Below are positions 34,879 through 44,058 of a DNA stretch of 64,000 nucleotides, in pieces (the stretch's first letter is position 1; the number at the start of each line of letters is the position of its first letter). This DNA is from JAJFTV01 sp036825755. Lineage in GTDB: Bacteria; Chloroflexota; Anaerolineae; Anaerolineales; Anaerolineaceae. The position numbers were made by a program, and so were the translations under genes. The stretch covers positions 15,145 to 79,144 of the forward strand of contig DAISXR010000003.1 in NCBI GenBank assembly GCA_036825755.1, given 5' to 3'. The notes below the pieces were generated by a model. The model was not told the DNA's origin. It saw nothing but the letters and a program-made list of their open reading frames with translations, and did no database searches.

Positions 34879-35632
34879 GCAGTTGATCCATTTTATGAAT
34901 ACGCTTGTTCAACTCGCTCATCATCGAAACCGCGGTGCCCTGTAAAAATAGGTCGGTGATTTGGGAGGTGTAATTAGAGGGCGAGATATTAATTTCAATG
35001 ATGCGCTTACCGTGAGCTTTCGCCTCTACTGGCAGAGTGGCAGCCGGATAAACCTCGCCGGTGGTGCCAATGATCAGCCAGATATCCGAGCGTTGCGTTT
35101 CGAGTAGCGCTTCCCGGTGAGCCTGAAAGGGAATGGGCTCACCAAAGAAAACGAAGTCCGGTTTCAGTACATGACCGCACTCCGTGCAAGGAGGAGGTAA
35201 ATACTCCAAAATTTCCGGAGTCACTGGATACAGACGCTCACAATACGTGCAAATCAATCGACGGCTGCTGCCGTGGTACTCAATGATGTTCGAGCTGCCG
35301 GCCCGATGATGCAGGTTATCGATATTCTGGGTGATCAGACAATGCAGGTGGTCGTGCGCCTCCATATCAGCAAGAGCAAGGTGCGCTGCATTGGGGGATG
35401 CCGCCTGGAATTTTTCATAGAATATCTCGCGAATCGTTATCCACGATTTGAGCGGATCCCTTTGAAAATGCTGAATATCCAGCGTTTCCGGATCATAGCG
35501 TGACCATAATCCATCCGGCCCGCGGAATGGAGGAATACCGCTTTCCGCTGAAATCCCTGCGCCGGTAAACGCGGTTACGCGTTTGGCGGAACAGATGATT
35601 TCAGCGGCCTGTTGTATCCGATCTTCCAGCAT
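34871..35632 (-). CDS. NAD-dependent protein deacylase (Sir2)
   Basis: The 253-residue sirtuin has the NAD-binding TGAGISAESGIPPFRG (23-38), TQNIDNLHHRAG (101-112), the catalytic H120 in EYHGS, and zinc ligands C128, C131, C149 and C152. IIGTTGEVYPAATLP and EINIS near the C-terminus complete the Rossmann fold. It would remove acyl groups from lysines, producing nicotinamide and O-acyl-ADP-ribose. The GNAT-like gene lies eight bases from its start on the same strand, an acyl-transfer/removal pairing that may be functional. Confidence 0.94.
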   Translation of the reverse strand: MLEDRIQQAAEIICSAKRVTAFTGAGISAESGIPPFRGPDGLWSRYDPETLDIQHFQRDPLKSWITIREIFYEKFQAASPNAAHLALADMEAHDHLHCLITQNIDNLHHRAGSSNIIEYHGSSRRLICTYCERLYPVTPEILEYLPPPCTECGHVLKPDFVFFGEPIPFQAHREALLETQRSDIWLIIGTTGEVYPAATLPVEAKAHGKRIIEINISPSNYTSQITDLFLQGTAVSMMSELNKRIHKMDQLHG

Positions 35633-35640
35633 GGTACCTG

Positions 35641-36768
35641 TTATATCAGATGATGATAGATACGATGGTTTTTGTATTCCTTGCCGCCTACCGTGATCAA
35701 ATCCTTGCGCATTTGAATGGCCGATTCGGCTACCTGGGTCAATTCGGCTTCCGTGTAGCCTGAATTTTTGATGGTATCCAGCATTTCCGAATAAAGCAGG
35801 GCATTGGCACCTCGGCCATAATATTGAGGCAGGACTCCCACACCATTCAGTGAGATAAATTTAACCTTCTTAAGACCGGTCAGCATATCGACGATACCCC
35901 ACGGGGTAATCCGCCCGCCGTTTCGCTGCAACTGGCGTGTGATATCCGGGAAGCCGAACAGGAAACCGATGATTTCTCCCTCGTAGGTGATGATCTTAAT
36001 CAAATTGGGAACGGCAACGACCATGATGTTATCGAGCTGGAATTTCACTTCTTCTGTTGTCAGCGGATAATATTCCCAGTTGTTGATAAAGGTTTTGTTG
36101 TACGCTTCACCGATGCGGGGAGCCCACGCGATGAGTTCTTTTTTATCCTTGAAACGCTTGACCTCAAACTTGCCTTTTTCTTTGATACGACGCGCCACCT
36201 CATGGATTTTTTCAGGCAGGGTAAACACATTCATGTCCAGATAGCAGGATACAAAATCGACCACTTTTTCAAAACCCAGTTGGTCCATAAATTGGGGATA
36301 GTAAGGGTAGTTGTAATTCATCATCGTCATCATTTGATGATACTCAAACCCTTCGATTTGAATGCCGTAGCCGTCAAACGGGCTGAACCCTTTTGGACCA
36401 ACCAGATCGGTGAGCTTGCGTGATTTGGACCATTCAAAGGCAGTATCGAAAAGCATTTTTGCCACCGAGATATCTTCGACGGTATCAAAAAGGTAAAAAG
36501 ATGCCTTGGTGGCGAGATGATAATCGTTATAGCTCTTGTTCTCTAAAAGGGCAATCCGCCCGACGACGTCCTTTCCATCCCTTACCATGAAGAATTCGGC
36601 GTCAGAGTGTCCATAGAATGGGTGCTTCTGGGGATTGAGCATCAACTTGATATCATTGACGAACGGGGGTACCCACTGGGGACAATCCTTATAAAGCCGG
36701 AACGGAAATTTTACAAAATCATTGATTTGTTTCTTATTGGTCAGGTCTACTTTTTCGATGGCAGGCAT
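35641..36768 (-). CDS. GNAT-fold acyltransferase-like protein
   Basis: A 375-residue protein of a conserved uncharacterised family. It begins with FPFRLYKDCPQWVPP, then FMVRDGKDVVGRIALLEN (a GNAT beta2-beta4-like stretch), a middle with LVGPKGFSPFDGYGIQIEGF, and a C-terminal GVLPQYYGRGANALLYSEM that resembles the acetyl-CoA pyrophosphate loop (x-Q-x-x-G-R-G-A). The substrate is unknown. It precedes sir2 and dus in what looks like one leftward operon, so a role in protein or tRNA acylation is possible but not shown. Confidence 0.7.
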   Translation of the reverse strand: MPAIEKVDLTNKKQINDFVKFPFRLYKDCPQWVPPFVNDIKLMLNPQKHPFYGHSDAEFFMVRDGKDVVGRIALLENKSYNDYHLATKASFYLFDTVEDISVAKMLFDTAFEWSKSRKLTDLVGPKGFSPFDGYGIQIEGFEYHQMMTMMNYNYPYYPQFMDQLGFEKVVDFVSCYLDMNVFTLPEKIHEVARRIKEKGKFEVKRFKDKKELIAWAPRIGEAYNKTFINNWEYYPLTTEEVKFQLDNIMVVAVPNLIKIITYEGEIIGFLFGFPDITRQLQRNGGRITPWGIVDMLTGLKKVKFISLNGVGVLPQYYGRGANALLYSEMLDTIKNSGYTEAELTQVAESAIQMRKDLITVGGKEYKNHRIYHHLI

Positions 36769-36841
36769 AATTTCTCTCCAATTTACTGTTCAAAAGAATT
36801 AACACGCGGCAGGCGGGAAAGATAGCGGGGAAAGCCAAAAC

Positions 36842-37628
36842 TCATTCATCAGGGGATGTGTCATTCGATTCGAGTATCTGGATTTCGAAAATTCTCGGCC
36901 AGTATTTACCGGTTACAAAGATTTGTTGAGTATCCTGATTATAAGCAATGCCGTTCAGAACATCAATTGATTGGCGGATATTTGAAAANNNNNNNNNNNN
37001 NNNNNNNNNNNNNNNNNNNNNNNNNNNNNNNNNNNNNNNNNNNNNNNNNNNNNNNNNNNNNNNNNNNNNNNNNNNNNNNNNNNNNNNNATCGTATGCAAG
37101 TCCCCAACCCTCGTGTTGGTATTCAAACTGATCGATGATTTCAAAACTGTCCAAATCATACACGAAACCGATATTGCTTTTCCAGGTGGCCCAGACCATT
37201 TTATTGTCAATAATGGCCAGTCCTTCACCAAAATACTCATCACCCAATCTGCGCATGCGCTCTACACGGCCAGTTACCAGATCAACTTGGCGGATGGAAG
37301 ACTTTCCATTCAGCCCCGTGGTTTCGTATAGTTCCCCGTTGTAGATCACGAGGCCTTCCGTGAATGCTCCGGAATCGTGAGGGTAAGAGTTGATGACTTG
37401 ATAGGATAGTATTTCAGGGGATGAGTTTTCAGACTGGATGACCTCGGTACTTTGAGCAGAAGCGGTCTGTGATGGAAACCTAGTGGGAGCGATGGTGGTA
37501 TGTACATCAACGGTGGGGGTCAAAGAAGAAGCAGGCGACGATTCTACCGGCGGGTTGCCCGTACATTGCGTGATCAGAATTGCAATCAGAATCAGTACAA
37601 TAATGCCTGTCCAACGGCGTTCGATCAT
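36842..37628 (-). CDS. Glutamine cyclotransferase, interrupted by an assembly gap
   Basis: The N-terminal part has a hydrophobic signal/anchor (about 8-20), a Ser/Thr/Pro-rich linker, then SYPHDSGAFTEGLVIYNGEL and LGDEYFGEGLAIIDNKMVWATW, typical of glutaminyl cyclase (five-bladed propeller). After the gap another frame gives DVLNGIAYNQDTQQIFVTGK and YWPRIFEIQI, the family's C-terminal end. The two frames differ across exactly 100 N, so the true gap is not 100 bases; from family length some 80-90 residues are probably missing. The enzyme cyclises N-terminal Gln to pyroglutamate, here outside the membrane. It is divergent from the NAD-kinase-like gene. Confidence 0.8.
36989..37088. other. Assembly gap of 100 N
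   Basis: Exactly one hundred unknown bases, the conventional placeholder for a gap of unknown size. It interrupts the glutamine cyclotransferase gene; both flanks belong to that gene. Confidence 0.99.
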
Positions 37629-37700
37629 CTACCTATTATAATAAAATTTGATTGCAGGTTGCATGAATTCAGGTTTACGTCTGAGACGGAAAGGGATAGC

Positions 37701-38804
37701 ATGAAAACAATTGGAATGATTATCAATCCGGTAGCTGGTATGGGTGGAGCGGTAGGTCTGAAGGGAACCGACGGAGAAATGTACCAAAAGGCTCTGGAAT
37801 TGGGGGCACAACCGGTTGCGCCTGACCAGGCCAGGGATTTTCTTCAGCATATCAACCGGAAGGATCAGATCCAATTTCTTGCGGCGCCTGGAGCCATGGG
37901 AGCCAATTTGCTGAAGGAAATGGCTCTCACGCACCAGGTTATCGGCAAACTTGACGGCAGGCCCAGCAGCTCAGAGGACACGATCGAAATATCACGAGAA
38001 ATGGTGAAAAAGGGAGCCGATTTGATTGTATTTGTGGGTGGGGATGGCACCGCGCGGGATCTTTATACTGCGGTCGGCGTGGAAACACCGGTCATCGCCA
38101 TACCGGCCGGTGTGAAAATCTTCAGCGGGATCTTCGCCGTCAGTGCGCGGGCTGCTGCAGGCTTGCTAAATGCCTTTCTGGATGAGAGTGGCTTCACCAC
38201 AGAGGAAATCCTGGATATCGATGAGACTGCCTATCGCAATAACCAGCTTCAATCCCAATTGTTTGGATATATGAAGACACCCCAGGCAAGCACCTTCCTG
38301 CAGCACAGTAAATCCGCCTCACAATCGTCAGGTTCTGAACTGCACGATCAGTTAGCCTTGGCTGAATGGGTGGTTGAAAAAATGCTTCCGGATACGCTTT
38401 ACCTGCTTGGCCCGGGTACCACGGTAAAAGCAATCACCGATGTGATGGGATTGCAGAAGACCTTACTGGGTGTGGATGCACTGCATAACGGTGAAATCAT
38501 CCTAATGGATTTGAGTGAGCGCGATATTCTAGCGTTGCTGGAAAAGTACCCTCAGCACTTTGTGATCGTAACGCCCATTGGCGGCAACGGGTTTATTTTT
38601 GGGCGTGGCAATAAACAATTCACCGCACAGGTCATTCGCAAGATCGGTGTGAAGAACATTATCATCGTCAGCACACCCGGAAAAGTCAGCTCAATGGCCC
38701 AACTGCGGGTGGATACACACGACGAAACTCTGGACCAGGATCTGACAGGTTTCCGGCAGGTGGTGATTGGGTATCGCGAATCACGGATGATTAAGGTGGT
38801 ATAA
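37701..38804 (+). CDS. AcoX-type ATP-NAD kinase family protein
   Basis: The 367-residue protein begins MKTIGMIINPVAGMGGAVGL and carries the kinase glycine motif VFVGGDGTARD (GGDGT at 113-117) and a later IAIPAGVKIFSG and GPGTTVKAI. These are features of the AcoX branch of the NAD kinase/diacylglycerol-kinase-like fold, which in other bacteria neighbours acetoin genes but is often alone as here. Phosphorylation of NAD or another nucleotide is inferred. The ATG at 37701 follows AAGGGA; the longer in-frame reading runs into the divergent gene and is not favoured. Confidence 0.85.
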   Translation: MKTIGMIINPVAGMGGAVGLKGTDGEMYQKALELGAQPVAPDQARDFLQHINRKDQIQFLAAPGAMGANLLKEMALTHQVIGKLDGRPSSSEDTIEISREMVKKGADLIVFVGGDGTARDLYTAVGVETPVIAIPAGVKIFSGIFAVSARAAAGLLNAFLDESGFTTEEILDIDETAYRNNQLQSQLFGYMKTPQASTFLQHSKSASQSSGSELHDQLALAEWVVEKMLPDTLYLLGPGTTVKAITDVMGLQKTLLGVDALHNGEIILMDLSERDILALLEKYPQHFVIVTPIGGNGFIFGRGNKQFTAQVIRKIGVKNIIIVSTPGKVSSMAQLRVDTHDETLDQDLTGFRQVVIGYRESRMIKVV

Positions 38805-38808
38805 CGGG

Positions 38809-39546
38809 CTATTTTTGTCCGGTCATCTGAACATTCTCAGGATGCCGGCCGAGATACATCTCAGGAGGGACACCAAAAAATTCAAATCTGGCATCCGTAC
38901 CGGTTTCTACATTGAGGATCTCTGTTACCCAAACGGATGCCCGGGTATGACCATCCAGCTCTGCGTTGATCATCCGGGTCGGGGTGTCGGAGCCAAAATA
39001 GCGCACTGAACCGCTCATCAGAATCGATTGTTTGTCGATTGCACCGTTGATCACAACCGAACCGGAACCGGAAAGATCGAGTTCAACCGCTTCGTAAGTG
39101 AGATCAGTCAGTGAAATGGAACCCACGCCGTCATGAGTTAGCTCCAGCGTCTTCCCTGATAATCCCGTACCGACAATATTACAGGAACCTGCATGATCGA
39201 TTGATTGGATGCCTTTGACGGTGAGGATCATCTGGATACCGGATTGCGGATCGAGAGAAGCTAAGGTGATCTCATCCGCCAAACCCAGATAAAGGGTATC
39301 TCCTGTGATGGAGTATGTCATTTTCTCCAGAATGGATGGTTCTGCGATCAGCGTCAGAGAATTCACCTCACCCTGTGTGATGGTCACCTGACCGATGCCG
39401 TCAACCTGCAGAGCGGAAAATTCGTCCAGGTCATAGGTCTCGTTGGCCAACGCCTGCGGCCCGGACAGGCTGCAGGCAGCATACAGCAGGGTGAATGCGA
39501 TCACAGTCAAAATCTGGGCGGCACGGATCCGTTGATCAATTCGCAT
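38809..39546 (-). CDS. DUF2807 (GIN-domain) lipoprotein-like protein
   Basis: The 245-residue product has a signal peptide with a lipobox-like ending (ILTVIAFTLLYAACSLSG) and then the repetitive beta-helix of the DUF2807 family (VDGIGQVTITQGEVNSLTL, GSCNIVGTGLSGKTLELTHD, DLSGSGSVVINGAI). It should sit outside the membrane as a lipid-anchored protein of unknown role; family members are often regulated with envelope-stress genes. ATG 39546 lies eleven bases inside the end of murJ, so the two genes are translationally linked. The stop is four bases from the converging NAD-kinase gene. Confidence 0.82.
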   Translation of the reverse strand: MRIDQRIRAAQILTVIAFTLLYAACSLSGPQALANETYDLDEFSALQVDGIGQVTITQGEVNSLTLIAEPSILEKMTYSITGDTLYLGLADEITLASLDPQSGIQMILTVKGIQSIDHAGSCNIVGTGLSGKTLELTHDGVGSISLTDLTYEAVELDLSGSGSVVINGAIDKQSILMSGSVRYFGSDTPTRMINAELDGHTRASVWVTEILNVETGTDARFEFFGVPPEMYLGRHPENVQMTGQK

Positions 39547-41083
39547 AAGCAGGTTTTTCCGTCGTTCCCAACGCCAGCAACAACCGGATTTCCGGGAGAA
39601 TGAACGGTACGCAAACAACCAGACCGGCCGCTGCTCCGGCGACGGCCATCAGCACCGAATTGAACGGCAGGTTGAGGATCAAGAACGAGACGACGCCAGC
39701 CAGTACTGCACCAGATACTACTCGCAGAAGTGTTTTTCTGACTCTCAAAACCCCAGGATATTTTCGATTAAGGAAGTACAAAAGCAATAAGGCCTCAAAT
39801 GTAAAGGAAATACTGTTGGCAGTGGCAATTCCAGCAAAACCAAGGCACTGCATCAACAAAACCGCGAGGACGATGTACATGGCCGCGTTGATGGCTGCCG
39901 CAATCAAAGGCATGATTGCATTCTTCTGCGCATAGAAGGTACGGGAAGCGATTTCCAACAAGGCATGACCTGCCAAACCTGCCAGATAGATGCGTGTAGC
40001 CAGTACAACCATATCCGTTCCCGCAGCATCATAATCAAACGCAAGCTGGACGAGCGGCTTAATCACCACCGCGAGGATCAACGCCGCCGGGAGTGTGAGC
40101 GCCAGCATGGTCTTTACCGCCGAGTTGATGGACGTTTTGAAGTTGTCCATTTCACCCCGGGCAAACATTTCCGATATCGTAGGGAGAAGCGCGATGGCAA
40201 AAGCGGTTCCCAGCAGAGTTTCGGGTACCTGCATGATAAACCAGCCCAGATTGAGCGCGGTGACCGATCCCTCACCCAGCCGGGATGCCAGATTATCCCG
40301 TACGATGAAAAAGAGTTGTATAAAAAACATGGTCAATACGCGCGGACCCAACAACTTGAGTACTTGCTGCACACCGGCATCTCGAAATCGAATGAACGGC
40401 TGCCATTTGAACTCATATTTAATCAGCCCCGGTACCTGGATGAGCAAATGCAGCAGAGCTCCCAGGATGACGCCGTAAACAAGTCCCTCGATACCCAGTC
40501 CAAAAGCAGGCAGCGTGATAGGGCCAAGCTGATAGCCCTGGTCGGGAGCCAGTACAGCGGCCCCGAAAATTTGCCCAATATTGTACAGAGCCGGAGCCAA
40601 TGCGGGCAGCAGAAAGTGCTGATTTGCCTGCAGGCCTGCCATCACCAGCCCGCTGATGGAGAAGATCAATATGGCAATCAGATCCAAACGCATCAACCTG
40701 ACCGCCTGCAGCTTCTGTTCTGGCGGAAAACCGGGGGCAATGACGTGCTCCATCAACCAGGGAGCCAGAAAAACGATGATTAAGGACAGACCGGCGGTTA
40801 CCAGGAACGCGAAGTTGATAATTTGCGAGAACAGCGCCCAGGCGTCCTTGCGGCCCCGTTTTTGCAGGTACTCCGCCAAAACAGGGATCAACGCGATCCC
40901 CAAAGCCCCACCCGAGATTAATGATGAGAGCAGGTCAGGTATGTTGTTGGAAGCATTGAATACGTCCAGCTCGTAACTGAGCTGAAATTGCCTGGCAACC
41001 AGAAGCTGACGTACCATGCCTAAAACTTTATCCACGCCGAAAAAGACGGCAATCATGAGTGAAAAACGAGCGACGAGTTTCAT
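39536..41083 (-). CDS. murJ: Lipid II flippase MurJ
   Basis: A 515-residue MOP-superfamily protein with about 14 membrane spans, opening FSLMIAVFFGVDKVLGMVRQ and containing NNIPDLLSSLISGGALGIALIP, the MurJ/MviN signature in which small and charged residues line the cavity. It flips the peptidoglycan precursor lipid II. ATG 41083 has GGGGAAA upstream; a longer frame lacks a ribosome site. The end overlaps the DUF2807 gene. Confidence 0.92.
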   Translation of the reverse strand: MKLVARFSLMIAVFFGVDKVLGMVRQLLVARQFQLSYELDVFNASNNIPDLLSSLISGGALGIALIPVLAEYLQKRGRKDAWALFSQIINFAFLVTAGLSLIIVFLAPWLMEHVIAPGFPPEQKLQAVRLMRLDLIAILIFSISGLVMAGLQANQHFLLPALAPALYNIGQIFGAAVLAPDQGYQLGPITLPAFGLGIEGLVYGVILGALLHLLIQVPGLIKYEFKWQPFIRFRDAGVQQVLKLLGPRVLTMFFIQLFFIVRDNLASRLGEGSVTALNLGWFIMQVPETLLGTAFAIALLPTISEMFARGEMDNFKTSINSAVKTMLALTLPAALILAVVIKPLVQLAFDYDAAGTDMVVLATRIYLAGLAGHALLEIASRTFYAQKNAIMPLIAAAINAAMYIVLAVLLMQCLGFAGIATANSISFTFEALLLLYFLNRKYPGVLRVRKTLLRVVSGAVLAGVVSFLILNLPFNSVLMAVAGAAAGLVVCVPFILPEIRLLLALGTTEKPAYAN

Positions 41084-41150
41084 AATGTGTTTCCCCGGAT
41101 AATGATTGGATTGTAACACAACAGAAAAACCGGCGTATCAGGCATTAAGG

Positions 41151-41187
41151 AAGAAGAGCGATCACCGGGTCAGCGATCGCTCTTCTT
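41151..41187 (-). terminator. Terminator after the M23 lipoprotein gene
   Basis: AAGAAGAGCGATC (41151-41163) pairs with GATCGCTCTTCTT (41175-41187), 13 bp with an 11-base loop, just downstream of the leftward M23 gene and upstream of murJ. Confidence 0.8.
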
Positions 41188-41219
41188 TACAGTATTGCGT
41201 TTTGATTTTGCTGTAGTTC

Positions 41220-43958
41220 TTATTTCTTCATTGTCCGGAAAAATTTCCTGGAAGCTGCCAGGAATGTCAGCAGGATGGGTACGAGCGCGGCAGGAACCAG
41301 GATATTGGGAGAGGTAAGCTGAACCATCTCGTTGATATCGAACCGGTAAGTTGTTTGATCCCCGGACAGAGCTGGGTCGAGTGATGAAACGGTGATATAG
41401 AAGGGGCCGGAGCCAGTTGCAGACCAGTTCATCATTGCAGCCGAACCAGGTTTCTCCGATTGGATCTCCGAGACGACGGTAGAACCGTCAGAGCCCAGCA
41501 GTTGCACCTTGTAAGCGCCTGAAGAAGTGGACGGCCGGATGATAATGCGGTAAACCTTCCCCTCTTCTGCCGTAAACTGGTAGAAATCCACATCGCCTGC
41601 ATCACAAATGTTATGGCGTTGTGAATCCTGCATCTGCACCTGCGTGGCAAATGATGCGGCATCGTCACCTTCACCAGTCTGATCATACTCGTCTGGTGTG
41701 CAGGTGGGGGCAATCGAAATACGAGAGGCATTGCCACCGTGGAATTCTTCCGTATTATTGGCTACATCCACACCTCGAATACGAAATTCGTAGGTTGACT
41801 CTGGTCGACCGGTGAAAACCGTTGAGGTAATCGGCGCCGGGTAAGTACCCAATAACTGCCATTCACCGTCGTTTTCACGGTACTGAACCTCAACATGTTG
41901 GAGGTCATTCAGACCTTCCACAATTTTCCAACTGATGGTCACTGCCGTGCTGTCACTGGCAGCGGACAGATCATCCAGTGTGGTGACGGGAGGAAGATCG
42001 GGTTCCTGGACTGTAAAATCGATTTTTGAGGTGGCGCTCCCCAGGATATTGCGGGATTCTAGCTGGAATGTATATACTCCGGGCAGGAGATCTTTCAGTA
42101 CGACCGAATTCGCCTGTCCCCACGCTGTCTGGGTGATCAGTTTTTCACCCTGCAGCAAAGACGCCTGATATTCGAAGGACGCGTCCACGTTCTGCCATGA
42201 GACCAGGATAGGTCGGTTGGAATACAATCCCTCCGCCAACGCTTCATCGGTGACGGTGATATCCTGCAACTGTGGAAGCGGTGGGCGTGCCTGAACAGAA
42301 ATGGTTTGAATGTCTGCAAACTTAACACCGGTTTCATCCAGGTTGAGGATGTCAGCGGTCACGGGGCGCGCACCATCAGGAAGAACCAATTTAGCCACTG
42401 CTTCGCTGCCTACCTGTATGGAGCCCAGGCTGTTTAATGTTGAAATCTGTTCCCCTGCTTTTTCATAGTCACCCGACCCGAGCAGAATACATTCGCCTTG
42501 CAGGTCGGCTTCCTCATACAGGCCAATCTGGTCAGGGGCGGCAGTACATTTAGGCGGCGGGAGAGGGCAATCAAATTGCTTGATGAGTGTACGTAAACCG
42601 GGCTGCCCGGCGGCATCCTTATTTGCCCGATCCGTGACACCCAATGCCACCATAAAGTTGCCATCCGGTACCTCAAGGGCACACAGGTCAATCGTGGTGG
42701 TGAAGTCACCTTTTTTATTGAGAGAGCTGAGCGGTACATCTGAGGCGGTGATCCAGTTGGTACCATCCGTACTGAGAAGCACTTTCAGCGACTGTAAACC
42801 ATGATCATCTTTGGCTCTGCCTTTTATCTCCAGGGTTTGAGAGGACACTGTGATATTCTCGGCAGGCGAAGAGATTTTTCCGGTCGGTTTTTCATAGTCA
42901 TTATTCATTGAAACATAGGCGTCGTTCTTGTTGCATTCGCTGCCCAGTGACGGGAATAATTTAGCTTCGTAACAGGTACGCGGACGTCCGCCATTGACCT
43001 TCACCTCATCAAAAACGATGTCGACTGAAGTACCCCAATAACTGGAAGAACTGGTGTGCACGTGAAAATGCAGGTGGTGACCGGTGCTGTACCCGGTGTC
43101 ATCCACCACGCCGATCTTCTGACCCTGCACCACTCTGGCGCCTGGGGTTCGCAATGCTTCGGGAATACTATCCTGAGCCAGGTGCATATAAACCTGATAA
43201 GTGGTCGGGTTGGTGGAAGTATCTTCCAGGACAATATAGTTGGCGTGCTTGGTATTGCCGTTCGGGTATTGCCAGACCGCGTATTTTACCCGTCCACCCT
43301 TGGCTGCCAGAATATCCCACATGGTGCCGTCATAAAAATCGAAAGCGTACATGCAGGTGGTTGGGCAGGATTTATACAGATATACATGCCCGATACTGCC
43401 GGACAGTTTTTTGGTTTCACCAGTCGCCCACGGCAGACGATACCCTTTGTAAACTCTGGCGGCATGAGGAATGCTTTGTTGACGATTGGAAAATTGGTCT
43501 TTGGTTTCGGCATCGATCAACTTGTCGGGCATGGAATTCAGCACTTCCAGCCAATCTGCATCGGATTGGAGGGTGATCTTCCATGGGTTGCCTTCTTTCA
43601 CATCAGGTTGCTTTTGTGCCAGTGCCAATCCGGTCTCGGCAGGAACAATGTCTCCGGTAGCAGGGTCCGTGAGGGAAAGCCAGATCAATGCCCGGTTTTT
43701 CTTGCCGTTGGTTTCAATGTTGTCGATATTGACATCATAAATCAGGTACGACAGTACATCTTCACGACCAGCAATGGCATCCTTGAAGGCCTCGGCAATT
43801 TCAGCCTCGACCGGATCCATATCTTCAGGTGTGATCACCAGCTTGGGCAGATGAATTGATGTTTCAGGGGTTTCAGGCTGGCAGGCAGCCAGAATGGAGA
43901 TCAAAAGTGAGCCAAGAAGCAGCAGAGAAAAGATGGGTAAAACATTTTTTGTTTTCAT
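41220..43958 (-). CDS. Large cell-surface lipoprotein with M23 peptidase and fibronectin-like domains
   Basis: The 912-residue protein opens with a signal peptide and lipobox LAAC (lipid-linked C26). An M23 (LytM) domain at about 215-330 carries HHLHFHVH (H297-x-H299), with the upstream zinc-site region KHANYIVLED. Fibronectin/Ig-like stretches follow (about 370-440 and 600-745), then a pre-peptidase C-terminal-like domain (about 760-870, AGDVDFYQFTAEEGKVYRI) and a C-terminal membrane span plus a basic tail (RKFFRTMKK). It probably cuts peptidoglycan cross-bridges at the surface. Having both a lipid anchor and a C-terminal span is unusual. The Shine-Dalgarno lies in a hairpin just upstream. 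Confidence 0.88.
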   Translation of the reverse strand: MKTKNVLPIFSLLLLGSLLISILAACQPETPETSIHLPKLVITPEDMDPVEAEIAEAFKDAIAGREDVLSYLIYDVNIDNIETNGKKNRALIWLSLTDPATGDIVPAETGLALAQKQPDVKEGNPWKITLQSDADWLEVLNSMPDKLIDAETKDQFSNRQQSIPHAARVYKGYRLPWATGETKKLSGSIGHVYLYKSCPTTCMYAFDFYDGTMWDILAAKGGRVKYAVWQYPNGNTKHANYIVLEDTSTNPTTYQVYMHLAQDSIPEALRTPGARVVQGQKIGVVDDTGYSTGHHLHFHVHTSSSSYWGTSVDIVFDEVKVNGGRPRTCYEAKLFPSLGSECNKNDAYVSMNNDYEKPTGKISSPAENITVSSQTLEIKGRAKDDHGLQSLKVLLSTDGTNWITASDVPLSSLNKKGDFTTTIDLCALEVPDGNFMVALGVTDRANKDAAGQPGLRTLIKQFDCPLPPPKCTAAPDQIGLYEEADLQGECILLGSGDYEKAGEQISTLNSLGSIQVGSEAVAKLVLPDGARPVTADILNLDETGVKFADIQTISVQARPPLPQLQDITVTDEALAEGLYSNRPILVSWQNVDASFEYQASLLQGEKLITQTAWGQANSVVLKDLLPGVYTFQLESRNILGSATSKIDFTVQEPDLPPVTTLDDLSAASDSTAVTISWKIVEGLNDLQHVEVQYRENDGEWQLLGTYPAPITSTVFTGRPESTYEFRIRGVDVANNTEEFHGGNASRISIAPTCTPDEYDQTGEGDDAASFATQVQMQDSQRHNICDAGDVDFYQFTAEEGKVYRIIIRPSTSSGAYKVQLLGSDGSTVVSEIQSEKPGSAAMMNWSATGSGPFYITVSSLDPALSGDQTTYRFDINEMVQLTSPNILVPAALVPILLTFLAASRKFFRTMKK

Positions 43959-43962
43959 CAGT

Positions 43963-44002
43963 CATCCCTTACGCCAGAAAAATATTCCTGACGTAAGGGA
44001 TG
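43963..44002 (-). promoter_or_regulatory. Hairpin over the ribosome site of the M23 lipoprotein gene
   Basis: CATCCCTTACGCCAG (43963-43977) and CTGACGTAAGGGATG (43988-44002) form a 15-base inverted repeat with one mismatch. On the minus strand the 3' arm contains TAAGGGA, the best ribosome site for the ATG at 43958. It may also terminate metY, which ends at 44059. Confidence 0.55.
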
Positions 44003-44058
44003 CAAAATCGATGCCAAACAAAACGCATTCATGCCTGGCAGAGATCACACAATCTGCT

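Noticed and set aside
36989..37088. True frameshift in the glutamine cyclotransferase
   Set aside because: The frame change coincides exactly with the 100-N placeholder, so it is an assembly effect until shown otherwise.
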